A stretch of 64,000 nt of DNA, taken from Bergeyella sp. Lineage in GTDB: Bacteria; Bacteroidota; Bacteroidia; Flavobacteriales; Weeksellaceae. Shown here in pieces: positions 31,538-40,884 of the stretch (within the stretch, counting starts at the first letter, position 1; every line of letters begins with the position of its first letter). Position numbers and translations under genes: made by a program. The stretch covers positions 124,001 to 188,000 of the forward strand of contig SZYB01000001.1 of NCBI GenBank assembly GCA_030263285.1, read 5' to 3'. The notes beneath the pieces are model-generated. The model saw only the letters and a list, made by a program, of their open reading frames with translations, did not search any database and was not told where the DNA came from.

Positions 31538-33613
31538 TTATTCTTTGATTATTTTTTTTATCTCTTTGCTGTTTTGGCTATCATCAGTAATCTGCAGAAG
31601 ATATACCCCACTTGAATAAGAAGAAAAATCAAGCTGGTAGTCTTTATCGATCGGGATACTTAGGAGTGCATTTCCAAAAAAGTCAAAAACAGAAAGGAGG
31701 CTGTTTTTTTTGACTCCGGTTATATTGACATAATCTCGGGTCTTGGTAGGATATATTTGAAGTCGACGTGGGGGAGTTTCCTCGGAATTATCTGAAGATT
31801 TAACTTTACTACTATATCCTGTAACGATAATTGAAAAACTTTGGTGAGGAATGTTTTTTCCATTTGTATCTACAAGATTTCTTTTATGGGAAACCTCTAC
31901 TCTGTAGACTCTGTCTGCAACAGGAGACTCCACAATCACTTGTTCTGCATTGTCTACTGTATTATCTCCTTTTATGGAGGGCGCGGTAGGATTTTTTATA
32001 TCTAGCTTCCATGGGTAGAGAATTTCAAAAGTTTTTGTGTCTACTATCCTTAGATCCAAATCATTGACGAGTCTGCTGGCGGTATTATAAATTTGGTCTT
32101 CTTCTTTGGTAAATGGTTCTGCTGCGGGATCTATCCACGAAATACTCGCTTTGAGAGGCTGCCCTCTTTTTCCTATAAATTCCTTGACAAAAGTAGAGCC
32201 ATTTTTAAGACTTACTTTCTCAAAATAGGCTAAACCGTTTTTTTTGTCTATAAGAACATTGGCTGCTTTTTTTGCATTTACCAGTCCATAGCCGTACCAT
32301 ACATCCGGACCTATATTTCCCGCTTCATTTGCAGTATGGATGAGTAAAGCTTTCATTTTGTCTGCAGTAAAAGTAAAATTTTTGTCGCCTGTAAGTATTC
32401 TGTTAAGTTGAGTAAGTCCTCCGGCTATACCTGTGACGACGGGCGCAGAAAAAGAGGTTCCCATATCTTTGGTGTAGGTGTCGTCTCTATTCTTACTAAC
32501 ATAGGAGGGGGTCACCACTTTAGCTCCCACTGCTACAAGGTCGGGCTTTATGGCGCCATCTTTTCTGGGTCCAGCACTGCTGTATTTCCATTTGGTAATT
32601 GTGGGGGAAGTATAAATATTTCTGAGTGTACTGAGTGGTTCTATGGCACCTACCACAATGATATTTTTGGCTAATGATCCTCTACCGATACAATTGTATC
32701 CTTTGCTACAGTTGTTTGCAGGAATTATGTCGGTCTCCCCAAAAGGAATAAAACTTCTTGAGGAATAATCGTACTTAAATTTTGGTTCATTCGCACCGGG
32801 TCCCTGTCCGTAGGTGTTACCTGCTGCTTTTATGATAATGTGTCTGGGGTTTTCATAAACTATTCTGTCAAAATTGGCATCTTCTGAGTAATATGTACCG
32901 CTATAGGTGTCTTTATTACTGAGGCGGTAATTTCCTACCCAGTACCATCCCGGCTTGTTGTATATGGAGTAAGGATGATGTATCCTTATCCAGCCCAGAT
33001 CTGTACCATAGGAATGGTTTGATATGTTCACGTTAGGAGCGGTAGCAAGTTTTGAAAAGCTGTCTTTGTTATTGCTTGTTCTGTAGGTATATGTGTCGAG
33101 TGTTACATTTTCTAGGACTCCTTTTGCATCCAGATTAATGCCTTTTGCCCCTATCATTCCCGCAACGGAAGTCGAGTGACTGCTGATGCGGTTCGCTGTG
33201 TTATCCCAATAAAAGATCCTAGATCCCTTGTTTTTGAATTCTTGATGTCCGTCAAACACATTCCCTGCATCCATCAAAAGTATTCGTATTTCGTCTCCGT
33301 CTATTTTATTATTGTCAAGTCCTTCGAGTGTTCCATCCTCCAGGGACGAAACTTCTGAGGCTTGATTGGCTCCGGCGTCCTGATTAGCAATAAAAACAGG
33401 AATGTCTCCGGCAAAACTGGAAAGCTTGTCTGTAATTTTACTCTGTGTTTTTGAAGGAGGAACCAGCGAACCAGAAAGATAAAGTTGGTTGTACTTTTCT
33501 ATCATTTGTTCTCTCTGATTTCTAAAATAGAGTGTTATGTCTTTTGCATCTTGGGCCCAGCACACCCACCAAACACTCAGGGAGAGAAAAGTCAACACTC
33601 CTCTTTTTTTCAT
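31538..33613 (-). CDS. secreted subtilisin-like serine protease (S8) with type IX secretion sorting domain
   Basis: About 691 residues. A signal peptide (VLTFLSLSVWWVCWA) leads to a subtilase domain: aspartate in ILLMDAGNVFDGH (about residue 115), histidine in SSHSTSVAGM (146), oxyanion asparagine in KAAGNTYG and serine in GTSFSAP (387). A jelly-roll region follows, then a C-terminal sorting domain (LQIYPTKTRDYVNITG ... SGVYLLQITDD ... KKIIKE) of the type A kind used by the Bacteroidota type IX secretion system. It is therefore exported and probably surface-attached or released. The start was set at MKKRG (33611-33613). Confidence 0.92.
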   Translation of the reverse strand: MKKRGVLTFLSLSVWWVCWAQDAKDITLYFRNQREQMIEKYNQLYLSGSLVPPSKTQSKITDKLSSFAGDIPVFIANQDAGANQASEVSSLEDGTLEGLDNNKIDGDEIRILLMDAGNVFDGHQEFKNKGSRIFYWDNTANRISSHSTSVAGMIGAKGINLDAKGVLENVTLDTYTYRTSNNKDSFSKLATAPNVNISNHSYGTDLGWIRIHHPYSIYNKPGWYWVGNYRLSNKDTYSGTYYSEDANFDRIVYENPRHIIIKAAGNTYGQGPGANEPKFKYDYSSRSFIPFGETDIIPANNCSKGYNCIGRGSLAKNIIVVGAIEPLSTLRNIYTSPTITKWKYSSAGPRKDGAIKPDLVAVGAKVVTPSYVSKNRDDTYTKDMGTSFSAPVVTGIAGGLTQLNRILTGDKNFTFTADKMKALLIHTANEAGNIGPDVWYGYGLVNAKKAANVLIDKKNGLAYFEKVSLKNGSTFVKEFIGKRGQPLKASISWIDPAAEPFTKEEDQIYNTASRLVNDLDLRIVDTKTFEILYPWKLDIKNPTAPSIKGDNTVDNAEQVIVESPVADRVYRVEVSHKRNLVDTNGKNIPHQSFSIIVTGYSSKVKSSDNSEETPPRRLQIYPTKTRDYVNITGVKKNSLLSVFDFFGNALLSIPIDKDYQLDFSSYSSGVYLLQITDDSQNSKEIKKIIKE

Positions 33614-33845
33614 AACGCACTCTTTTAACTGCAAAACGTAACCTACTAACCCTGTGACACTAAGTTACGACATTCGTTTGAAAACACGAAATTTTATGTT
33701 AAATTTACCAGTGGTTTTAATGAAAAAAGTACAGATTAAGTTCCCCAGATAGATATTTATTAAGTTCGGGATTATTCATAAAAAATGACTAGCTTTGCGT
33801 GGTGATTTAGCAAAATTTGTTCATATAACATTATTTAATTCAAAG

Positions 33846-35279
33846 ATGATGCGGCAAAAATGTAGTATCCTAAATGATAAACATTTGATTTTTTTTATCA
33901 AATCGTCTGCGCTATCGTTTTTATTGCCCGTTTTTTTCTATGGGCAGAAAATAATTGATCCGATATTGCATGAACCTATCCGGAGTGCTATAAATACAAA
34001 CTATGTATTGCTAAATAAACAATTGGATTTTCAGAAGACTCAACTCAATACGAGAAGTATAAAGGGTAAGCGATTACCCCATATTTTTGCCAATGCTGCA
34101 TATACCTATTTCAATATGAGTGGGTTTGTAGATCTTCCTAATCTCATGCTTTCCAAAATTACCCTTTTTGATGGCAATAGACCTTTGAGTACCAATGGCA
34201 GCTTCGTAAGTGTTGGGGTTACAGCGACTCAGATGATTTTTACAGGTCTACAACTTCCAAATGCTGAAAAAGCACTAAAGGAAAAGGAAAAGGCAGAGAA
34301 ATTTATGATAGAGGCCGAAAAAGAGGCGATTGCTAGAGAAGTCATTACTACTTTTGACCAGTTAATGCTGCTCTCTCAGGTAGAAGTTTTGATTTCCGAT
34401 ACAGAAAAAAGATTGGAAAAGGAAAGTAAGCGGGTCAGAAAAGCAATACAAAGTGGGCTTTTAATTCCTTACGACAGAGATAAGATAAAACTGGCTATTT
34501 TGGAATTAAAATCTAAAAAGGTAGAACTGGAGGGGAACAGAAAATTGCTGCGTCAGAGGCTTGAGGTTCTTACCCATCTCACAAGTGAGCGTATTGAGAA
34601 TATTGTCTATCCTCTTGAATCCATTTTTTTGTTAGAAGAAAATTGGAATACATCAAGGCGTAAAGAGCTGCAGGCATTAGGGTCTTCGGGCGAAGCTTAT
34701 AAATTCCTTTACCAAAAAGAAAAGGGGGGAGTTTATCCAAAGATCTTTGCATTTGGTTCAGTAAACTATATCAACTTTTTTAATACCCAACTTACTTTGA
34801 ATGGCATACTGAGCAAAAAAGACTTCAGTTTTAATACCAAGCAGTTGTCTCTGTTTCCCAACTTTTTTCTCGGCATAGGGGCGAGATGGAATATTTTTGG
34901 AGGGGGGGAGTACCACAATAAACTCGGTCAGGCCAAAATTGATATTTCTATTAACGAAAATAAGATAAAAGACACTCAAGAAAAATTAAATTTACTGCTT
35001 GAAAAGTCTAAGACAGATTATCAGACGGCTCTCCAAAAACTGGAGGTAGCCGAACAGCAAGTTCAGGTATCCGAAAATAACAGAATCTTAGCGATTAAAC
35101 AGTATCAGGAGGGGATAACTAATGTTACCGAAAGATTAGCAGCAGAAAATGAATATTATACTTCTTCACTAGGTTATTACAGTCAGGTTTTACATCAAAG
35201 AAAGGCGGCACTCGAATTGTTGTACTCTACGGGTAGCTTATTGGAAAAGTTAAGACTATCTCAAAATGAAATAAAATGA
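33846..35279 (+). CDS. TolC-family outer-membrane efflux protein
   Basis: About 477 residues with a signal-like segment (SALSFLLPVFFYG) and two repeats rich in long coiled-coil helices, typical of TolC channels (LMIEAEKEAIAREVITTFDQL; KTDYQTALQKLEVAEQQVQVSENN and YQEGITNVTERLAAENEYY). It forms the outer-membrane duct for the HlyD and ABC-2 proteins encoded next. Confidence 0.9.
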   Translation: MMRQKCSILNDKHLIFFIKSSALSFLLPVFFYGQKIIDPILHEPIRSAINTNYVLLNKQLDFQKTQLNTRSIKGKRLPHIFANAAYTYFNMSGFVDLPNLMLSKITLFDGNRPLSTNGSFVSVGVTATQMIFTGLQLPNAEKALKEKEKAEKFMIEAEKEAIAREVITTFDQLMLLSQVEVLISDTEKRLEKESKRVRKAIQSGLLIPYDRDKIKLAILELKSKKVELEGNRKLLRQRLEVLTHLTSERIENIVYPLESIFLLEENWNTSRRKELQALGSSGEAYKFLYQKEKGGVYPKIFAFGSVNYINFFNTQLTLNGILSKKDFSFNTKQLSLFPNFFLGIGARWNIFGGGEYHNKLGQAKIDISINENKIKDTQEKLNLLLEKSKTDYQTALQKLEVAEQQVQVSENNRILAIKQYQEGITNVTERLAAENEYYTSSLGYYSQVLHQRKAALELLYSTGSLLEKLRLSQNEIK

Positions 35280-35323
35280 TTAAGCATATTCTTGGGCAAG
35301 ATTTCAATTATACAAAAACAAAA

Positions 35324-36283
35324 ATGAAAGAAATAGGCTTATTACTGGTTTTTTTATTTATCACCGGTTGTGGAAATAAAAAAGAACCGAATTTAATTGT
35401 TGAAGGAAAAATAGAAAAGCAGCATACCTTCGTTTCGAGCAAGATTTCCGGAAAAATAGAAAAGATTCTGGTTGAAGAAGGACAGGAGGTGAAAAAAGGA
35501 GATACCTTAATCATTATTTCTGTGCCGGAAGTGGAGGCTAAAAAAATTCAGACACAGGGCGCCTTTATTGCGGCAGAAGCACAGTATGATATGGCTAAAA
35601 AGGGAGCAACAAATGAGCAGATTACGCAACTCAAGGCGAAGGTGAGTGGTTTTAAAGAACAGCTTGATTTTGCCGAAAAATCGCTTAATCGTCTAAAAAA
35701 CCTGTTAAAAGACAGTTTAGTTCCCCAACAAAAGTACGATGAAGTGTTTGCCAAATACCAGGCGGCAAAAACTCAATACATAGCAGCTGTTGCCCAGTTT
35801 GACGAGGCTTCTTCGGGAGCAAGGAAGGAACAGCAGACCATGGCCTTGGGACAACAAAAACGTGCAATAGGAGCCATGAGGGAAGTAGAAGTAGCGGCAT
35901 CAGAACGTTTTATAAAAGCGCCGGAAGACATGTCTGTGGAGACCCTTACATTAAAAGTCGGAGAACTTGCTTTGGCAGGGTATTCATTGGTATCGGGATT
36001 TATCGAGGGATCTTCTTATTTTCGTTTTACCATTGCAGAAAACAATCTGGGTAAAATTAGGAAAGGCCAAGAAGTTAACGTGAAAATTCCTTACGATAAA
36101 GGTAGGGTGGTTAAGTCCAAAGTCGTTTCCATAAAGCCTTTAGGTGCTTATGCCAACATAGCTTCTGCTTATCCGGATTTTGAACAGAATCAGTCTTTGT
36201 TTGAAATAAAGGTGGTTCCCGTGAATCAAAAAAATGCAGAAAATTTACTGGTAAAAAGCACTGCTGTTATCGAATTTAATTGA
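35324..36283 (+). CDS. HlyD-family membrane fusion lipoprotein
   Basis: About 319 residues: lipoprotein signal (MKEIGLLLVFLFITGC), lipoyl half-motif (KISGKIEKILVEEGQEVKKGDTL), coiled-coil hairpin, then a beta-barrel. It bridges the inner-membrane permease and the TolC channel. An earlier ATG at 35276 overlaps the previous stop (ATGA), but the later ATG gives the proper lipoprotein signal. Confidence 0.88.
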   Translation: MKEIGLLLVFLFITGCGNKKEPNLIVEGKIEKQHTFVSSKISGKIEKILVEEGQEVKKGDTLIIISVPEVEAKKIQTQGAFIAAEAQYDMAKKGATNEQITQLKAKVSGFKEQLDFAEKSLNRLKNLLKDSLVPQQKYDEVFAKYQAAKTQYIAAVAQFDEASSGARKEQQTMALGQQKRAIGAMREVEVAASERFIKAPEDMSVETLTLKVGELALAGYSLVSGFIEGSSYFRFTIAENNLGKIRKGQEVNVKIPYDKGRVVKSKVVSIKPLGAYANIASAYPDFEQNQSLFEIKVVPVNQKNAENLLVKSTAVIEFN

Positions 36284-36291
36284 GGTAAGCG

Positions 36292-37455
36292 ATGAAGAAG
36301 ATAATACAGTTGATAATCAGGGAGTTTAGGCTTTTTTTCGGTAATGATGTGCTTTGCATACTCTTTATAGGGGCTCCTATTCTCTATGGCGTATTGGTTG
36401 GGAATGTTTATAAGAAGGGAAAAGTGACCGATCTTCCTGTTGTGGTAGTAGATGAAGATCGTTCTATAACCAGCCAAAAATTGATTCAGATGTTTGAGGA
36501 AAATGAGGTTATTAAGGTGGTTCGTGTTCTTGGTGATCGTCAGAATTCTCAGAAAATAGCTTCGGAGAACGGGTCTTCCAGTGTGGTGATTGTTCCTAAG
36601 GATTTTGAGTCTGCCGTACTTACAAAACGTTATCCAGAGATCACTGTTTTTGTAGATGCATCCAATACTCTTACCGCAAACTTTGCGAGCAACGCAATTA
36701 ATGTTTGTGTCTCTGTTCTCAAAGCAGGGATACAAATCGAAACCTTAAAAAAACAAGGACTCCCAGAGGCAGTTGCCTATAGTCAGTTTGAACCGTTCAA
36801 ACTTACCTTTGTAAAGCAGAATATACGGAGTGGGAATTATCTGTATTTCATGCTTCCGGGAGTTTTGCTCACCGTATTTCAGCAGGTGCTGTTGCTTGGT
36901 TTGGCCTTATCGTTTTCTTCAGAGTTTGAGAAAAACACATTTAAAGATTTGGTGCGTCGGGTGAGCAATCCCTTTTTGTTGATCATGGTAAAGGTAATCC
37001 CTTATGCGTTGATGTCTATAGGAATTGTTGCTATATATTACGGTTTTTCGCTCTACTATAAACTCCCTCTTTATAGTGAGGTATGGCCGTTTGTATTGTC
37101 TACAACGGTATTCATTTTTTCTGTTTGTTTTCTGGGGATATTAGGCAGCCTTTTGTTTCCCACGCAGCTGAAAGCGACAGAGGTGCTCATGGTGGTGGCG
37201 ACCCCCAGTTTTATTCTCAGCGGATTTACCTGGCCTCTGAGCCAAATGCCTGCTTGGGTACAGAAAATTGCTTCTGTAATTCCGCTTACGCATTATCTTG
37301 AAATTTATAGAATTCTTTTTGTAGAACACGGAGGGAGTTCTAGAATTAAGTCTCCGCTTAATTCTTTGTTTCTTATCGGAGGGTTTTGTTTTTTTCTTGC
37401 CTTTGTTGTCTTGTGGATCAGGATTAGGAAGATAAATATGGGGGAGAACTCATAA
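36292..37455 (+). CDS. ABC-2 type transporter permease
   Basis: 387 residues: one N-terminal membrane helix, a large periplasmic domain (residues ~40-180) and five C-terminal helices (LYFMLPGVLLTVFQQVLLLGLALSF to the end), as in YhhJ/YbhR permeases. No ATP-binding gene lies in this operon, and only one permease is present, so the ATPase must come from elsewhere or the system is reduced. The exported substrate is unknown. Confidence 0.82.
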   Translation: MKKIIQLIIREFRLFFGNDVLCILFIGAPILYGVLVGNVYKKGKVTDLPVVVVDEDRSITSQKLIQMFEENEVIKVVRVLGDRQNSQKIASENGSSSVVIVPKDFESAVLTKRYPEITVFVDASNTLTANFASNAINVCVSVLKAGIQIETLKKQGLPEAVAYSQFEPFKLTFVKQNIRSGNYLYFMLPGVLLTVFQQVLLLGLALSFSSEFEKNTFKDLVRRVSNPFLLIMVKVIPYALMSIGIVAIYYGFSLYYKLPLYSEVWPFVLSTTVFIFSVCFLGILGSLLFPTQLKATEVLMVVATPSFILSGFTWPLSQMPAWVQKIASVIPLTHYLEIYRILFVEHGGSSRIKSPLNSLFLIGGFCFFLAFVVLWIRIRKINMGENS

Positions 37456-37857
37456 TCGGGTCAGTAGTAGAAAATTCAATTAAAATTTTACTTTTAGGGG
37501 GGGGATAAAACGAAATGTCCAAAAACATAAAAAACACGCTTTTTTGTTAATGGCGGTAGTTTTTTAACTCTTTTTATACTGTAGAATCGTGGGGGTTAAG
37601 GTACCCTTTTTTATAAATAAGTAAAGGGGGGGGATAAATCGGTATAATCTATAGGGTTAATATCCTAAAAATGCATATAAATCACGTTTTCTATAGAGTA
37701 TACATAATATAACTCGCTGGTTTAATTTTGTTTATGTAAACAATAACTTGTTTTAGTGGGTATATCCAGCACTTTCATGCAGTAAAAGTGTTCTGTATAA
37801 TTATAAAAACCCCCTTCTTTTTTATGAATAAAATTTACTACAACTTGGCAATGGAAA
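37456..37857. other. gene-free stretch with two copies of an A-G8-ATAAA motif
   Basis: About 400 AT-rich bases before the prophage. AGGGGGGGGATAAA occurs twice (37496-37509 and 37625-37638), which is striking in such AT-rich DNA. No gene or RNA seen. The left end of the prophage may lie here or slightly to the right, but I cannot see an exact end. Confidence 0.4.
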
Positions 37858-38064
37858 TTGAAAGTAAAAAGTCTAAAATTCTATCAAAAGGGTATTATTT
37901 CCAAGGTTCAGCACGTGAAAAATCTAACAGATCTCTCTGAACAGCTTGATGGTACATTTTTTGACCAAAAAAAATACTCCTTTATCTGTGATATTGTAAA
38001 TGAGAATAAAAACGAAAATGACATCGTAGATTTTGTTAAGAAAATAAAGATTCAGGAAAACTGA
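37858..38064 (+). CDS. small hypothetical protein, possibly 5'-broken
   Basis: A 68-codon frame reading KSLKFYQKGIISKVQHVKN, ending in a charged C terminus (DIVDFVKKIKIQEN). It has no in-frame ATG; a TTG would be the start. ATGs at 37824 and 37851 open a different frame over the same bases, so a frameshifted gene of about 78 residues is also possible. No family recognised. Confidence 0.3.
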   Translation: MKVKSLKFYQKGIISKVQHVKNLTDLSEQLDGTFFDQKKYSFICDIVNENKNENDIVDFVKKIKIQEN

Positions 38065-38103
38065 ATTTTTACCACACTCTATCTCTGTGTTTTTTTCCTT
38101 TCT

Positions 38104-38590
38104 TTATTCATGAGTTCCTGATTTTTTTCGCTCTTCCATCTCCCTAAAAAGAGTGCTTTTTATGATACCTACAATGAATGAGTTATCTATCGACTGCCTT
38201 GTCTCTATGGTAGTCACCGAATCATAAATCTCCTGTTGATTGTCTCTGTTTTCCTTTCTAAAATCTTCTATCATTCTTTTATTTGTCTCCTTAAGGTCTT
38301 CTGTCTTCTTTTTATTCTCAACCACCAAATTCATTAACGCATTAAGTTTTTCTTCTATAGATAATTTTTCAAAAGATGAGTCGGAGGATCTGTTGGATTT
38401 CTCTTCTTTCTTAATCACCTCACCTTTTCCTGTAAGAAGCCACTCAGCAGACAGATTGGGATAACACTCCAAGTATTTTAGACAAAAAAACATCAGAAGC
38501 ACTAGAATTTATATGATATTTATCTACAAAACCTTTTTTAAGTTCCGCTTTTTCTAAAAAATATTTCGGTCTTGTTTATTGATTTTCAAT
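38104..38590 (-). pseudogene. phage repressor-type protein, N-terminally truncated and frameshifted
   Basis: The C-terminal part (CLKYLECYPNLSAEWLLTGKGEVIKKEE, then a coiled coil) matches helix-turn-helix regulators of Bacteroidota phages, where YPNL-AEWLLTGKGE ends the DNA-binding domain. The preceding bases still encode EKAELKKGFVDKYHINSSASDVF in another frame; the shift lies in a run of seven T (minus strand; A7 at 38484-38490). The first part of the helix-turn-helix is gone, replaced at about 38600 by the end of a tail gene. It cannot make a working repressor. Confidence 0.75.
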
Positions 38591-38598
38591 AAAATATA

Positions 38599-39003
38599 TT
38601 ATCCTGGATTTAGATTGTGGCTTTTCACCGCCAGGCGGTTGAGCGGGGTAAAATACGCCTGACTCCATCCCTGCAGGGCAGCGTAGAGTTTTTGCTCTGT
38701 CTCCAAATATTCCAGACCTTTTTTCTTTACTTCTTCCGGTGCTTTATTCCAAGTGGAGCTGTGGCTTTCAAAAACGAGTTGTAGGAGAATTTGCACCTCC
38801 CCCAGTTGTATGCTTCCCGCCATATTGGAATAACCGGAGTGAGGAAAATCGATCAATACGGCGGGATAAGAGAGCGGGGGGCGCTCGGTTTCCCCTATCT
38901 GATGCAGTTGGCCCAATTGCTGCTCGATGAATCGTATTTGCGGGACCTTTTCCGAAATTCTTTTTTCGATATCCAGGAAAATTTGTGAAAAAAAGTAATT
39001 CAT
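38599..39003 (-). CDS. phage tail-terminator-like protein (Mu gp37 type), 3'-truncated
   Basis: 134 residues starting MNYFFSQIFLDIEKRISE with PPLSYPAVLIDF and LQLVFESHSSTWN; related Bacteroidota phage proteins have this layout and continue about 20 residues with a conserved strand (DLKVI.M.FKTS-like). Here the frame ends at SHNLNPG where it meets the truncated repressor. Known family role: closes the tail tube. Its end and the repressor's missing start mark a deletion junction. Confidence 0.55.
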   Translation of the reverse strand: MNYFFSQIFLDIEKRISEKVPQIRFIEQQLGQLHQIGETERPPLSYPAVLIDFPHSGYSNMAGSIQLGEVQILLQLVFESHSSTWNKAPEEVKKKGLEYLETEQKLYAALQGWSQAYFTPLNRLAVKSHNLNPG

Positions 39004-39558
39004 AAGGTGATGATTTTTTTTAAGTCTCGGGTGAGTTTTCTTTTAAGGGCTTCCATAAGTACAGGGGAAGGGCTTTGCGTTGTGGGGATAAATTGTCTTC
39101 GGGGCATGTTCAGCCTTCTCTTGTGGGCTTTGACGAAGCTTTCTCCGCTTTTTCCGGTCAGGGTTTTACGGCGGAGATTCCCTTTTGAGGTGGGAGTTTC
39201 CGTTAAAAAACGGGTTTTAGCATACCGATTTCTCGTGTGTGAGGAGATGCTGACCACCCCCCGAAACCCTTCGTTGTGAATTTTGGCGTAGGGCACTTCA
39301 TTTCTGACGGTCACCTGTGCGTTTTCTGATGAGTCGGCTGCCTCCTCTTAAATTGCCTGTTTTTACCAAAATGGTCCCGCCTCTTTTGTTTTTTTTCCAT
39401 CTTTTAAAAGCATTCCCCTGCCATCCCTGTGCGGAAAAATTTCCGTCGATAAAATCAAGTACGGTGTTCCCCGCCCTTTCAGGAAATCCATAGGCTGCGT
39501 ATTTTTTTACTTTTTTTTCTCTTTTTTTCAGCAGGAGATAAAATTCTTCCGGTTTCAT
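39000..39558 (-). pseudogene. phage virion morphogenesis protein (Mu gpG-like), frameshifted
   Basis: The first half (MKPEEFYLLLKKREKKV, FIDGNFSAQGWQGNAF, ILVKTGNLRGG) and the second half (VTVRNEVPYAKIHNEGFRG) are in different frames. One extra A in the AAAA near 39,325 explains the break: removing it joins RLIR to NAQVTVRNEV. The protein family takes part in head-tail completion. The last codons overlap the tail-terminator start by 4 bases, an intact operon feature. Confidence 0.8.
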
Positions 39559-39584
39559 TTTTTTTGTTAAATTTGTAAAGTCAT

Positions 39585-39683
39585 TTAAGACACGGGTAGG
39601 CCTAACCCGCCTTGGCCGTGCCCCCACCTGACAGAAGGGTCTTTTTTAAAAAGACCTTTTTTATTTTTTATAAAGCAATATTC
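39585..39683 (-). pseudogene. small phage peptide gene, remnant without start codon
   Basis: A frame reading KKGLFKKDPSVRWGHGQGG and ending LGLPVS. A second relic at 62.9 kb encodes a similar peptide (KKGLLKDLSVKWGG, GLPVS), which shows that this was once coding. No ATG remains in frame. Function unknown. The same bases form a hairpin GGTCTTTTTAAAAAAGACC that could also end the upstream transcript. Confidence 0.4.
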
Positions 39684-40879
39684 CTTTTCTTGATTTTTCT
39701 ATAGAGCCGGTAAATTTTGACTCAGTCAAATACAGGGATATCGCGTTAAAATTTTCGTCCACGACGAGTTTGATAGCCCCTTTGTCGTAGTATTTGATGT
39801 AGGTTCTGGTGTTCTTATCCATGGGATTCAGCCAGATCTCGTCCGGATTTTTCAAGATATTCACCACTTCGGTTGCGTACAGGTATCTTTTTTCTCCCGA
39901 TTTTCTTAAGATATGCCACTTAAAGTAATTGAACTTCGATTTTGATTTTCCTTCATGACCGGGGAGAACAATTTCGGTATTTAGTCTGTCGTTTACCACG
40001 AGGTCATCTCCCTGTTTTTTCTTTTGTTTTTCCCACCAGGCGAAATATTCTTCTTCCGTGGTTTCCTTGTAATGCGGCAGGTTTTGCAACTGAATTTTTT
40101 CTGTACTTTTCAGTCCGTACTGCTCCCAGCTTAAGTTCTGTATTTTTTCTCCGTTTTTCAAAAAATAGGGGTGGTTGTTTTTAAAGATCAGCCGGCTTTT
40201 CCCCACGTTATTGTCGAAAATGGTATTTTTCAGTTCGGGTTTCATGATTTTTCCCGCTTCCTCCGCCGTGATTTTCTTGTTTACTTTCTGCTCGTATCCC
40301 GGTATCACCGTACAGCGGCAGTTCCAGCCGTTTGGAGGATAGATTTTATTCCAGATCGGGTGGTTCTTGGGTGCGTTAAACCGGTGTAATTTTTTGTGCG
40401 ATGGACGCGTCCTGGCATCATTTACCGCACTGTATTCCAGATAGTCTCCGAGGATGGAGTCCCACTTTGACGCCATAATCGCCGACATGTGCGCATGGTT
40501 GTACTCGGCTTCCAAATACTCCCGGTTGAACAGCGCTCCTGTGTCGGCAATTCTCTGCATAAATTTGCTAAAGCTTACGATCTGACCCTCTTCCCCTATC
40601 ATCAGATCGCGATAGTACTCCATCTGTGTAAAGCTTTTTGCCGCACTGAAAGGGTAGATATTCTGCTTGAGGTAATACGCTAAATTTTTATTCCTACGCC
40701 GGGACCCAAAGCCACCTCCACGGCACCGGATAAAATACCCGCGGTTTTAAGATGCAGGTCGGCGTTGATCTTTACGTTCCCCCCCCTAAAATTTCCTCCC
40801 AATCGGGGTCTTTGTCGTTTAAATTTTCTACGTTTAACGGAGTACAAGAACGGCATTTTGCTGCATAAAGTTTATTGAT
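39661..40879 (-). pseudogene. phage head morphogenesis protein (Mu gpF-like) with C-terminal PBECR-like nuclease domain, frameshifted
   Basis: The long part (320 codons from 40623) holds the gpF domain: LAYYLKQNIYPFSAAKSFTQ, NDARTRPSHKKLH and PPNGWNCRCTVIP. Its last ~100 residues (WHILRKSGEKRYLYATEVV, IWLNPMDKNTRTYIKYYD, IKLVVDEN) look like the PBECR nuclease-like domain often fused to such proteins. The N-terminal part, INKLYAAKCRSCTPLNVENL, continues in other frames with breaks at a G8 run (C8 at 40779-40786 on plus) and near 40,690. No intact start is left. Confidence 0.75.
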
Positions 40880-40884
40880 TTGCC

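Noticed and set aside
39590-39660. A conserved RNA structure between gpF and gpG genes, with apparent paired changes (outer CAC/GTG, inner GGCC/GGCC versus AGCCTC/GAGGCT) in the two relics
   Set aside because: The same bases read as a similar small peptide in both copies, which explains the conservation; two sequences are too few to claim covariation.
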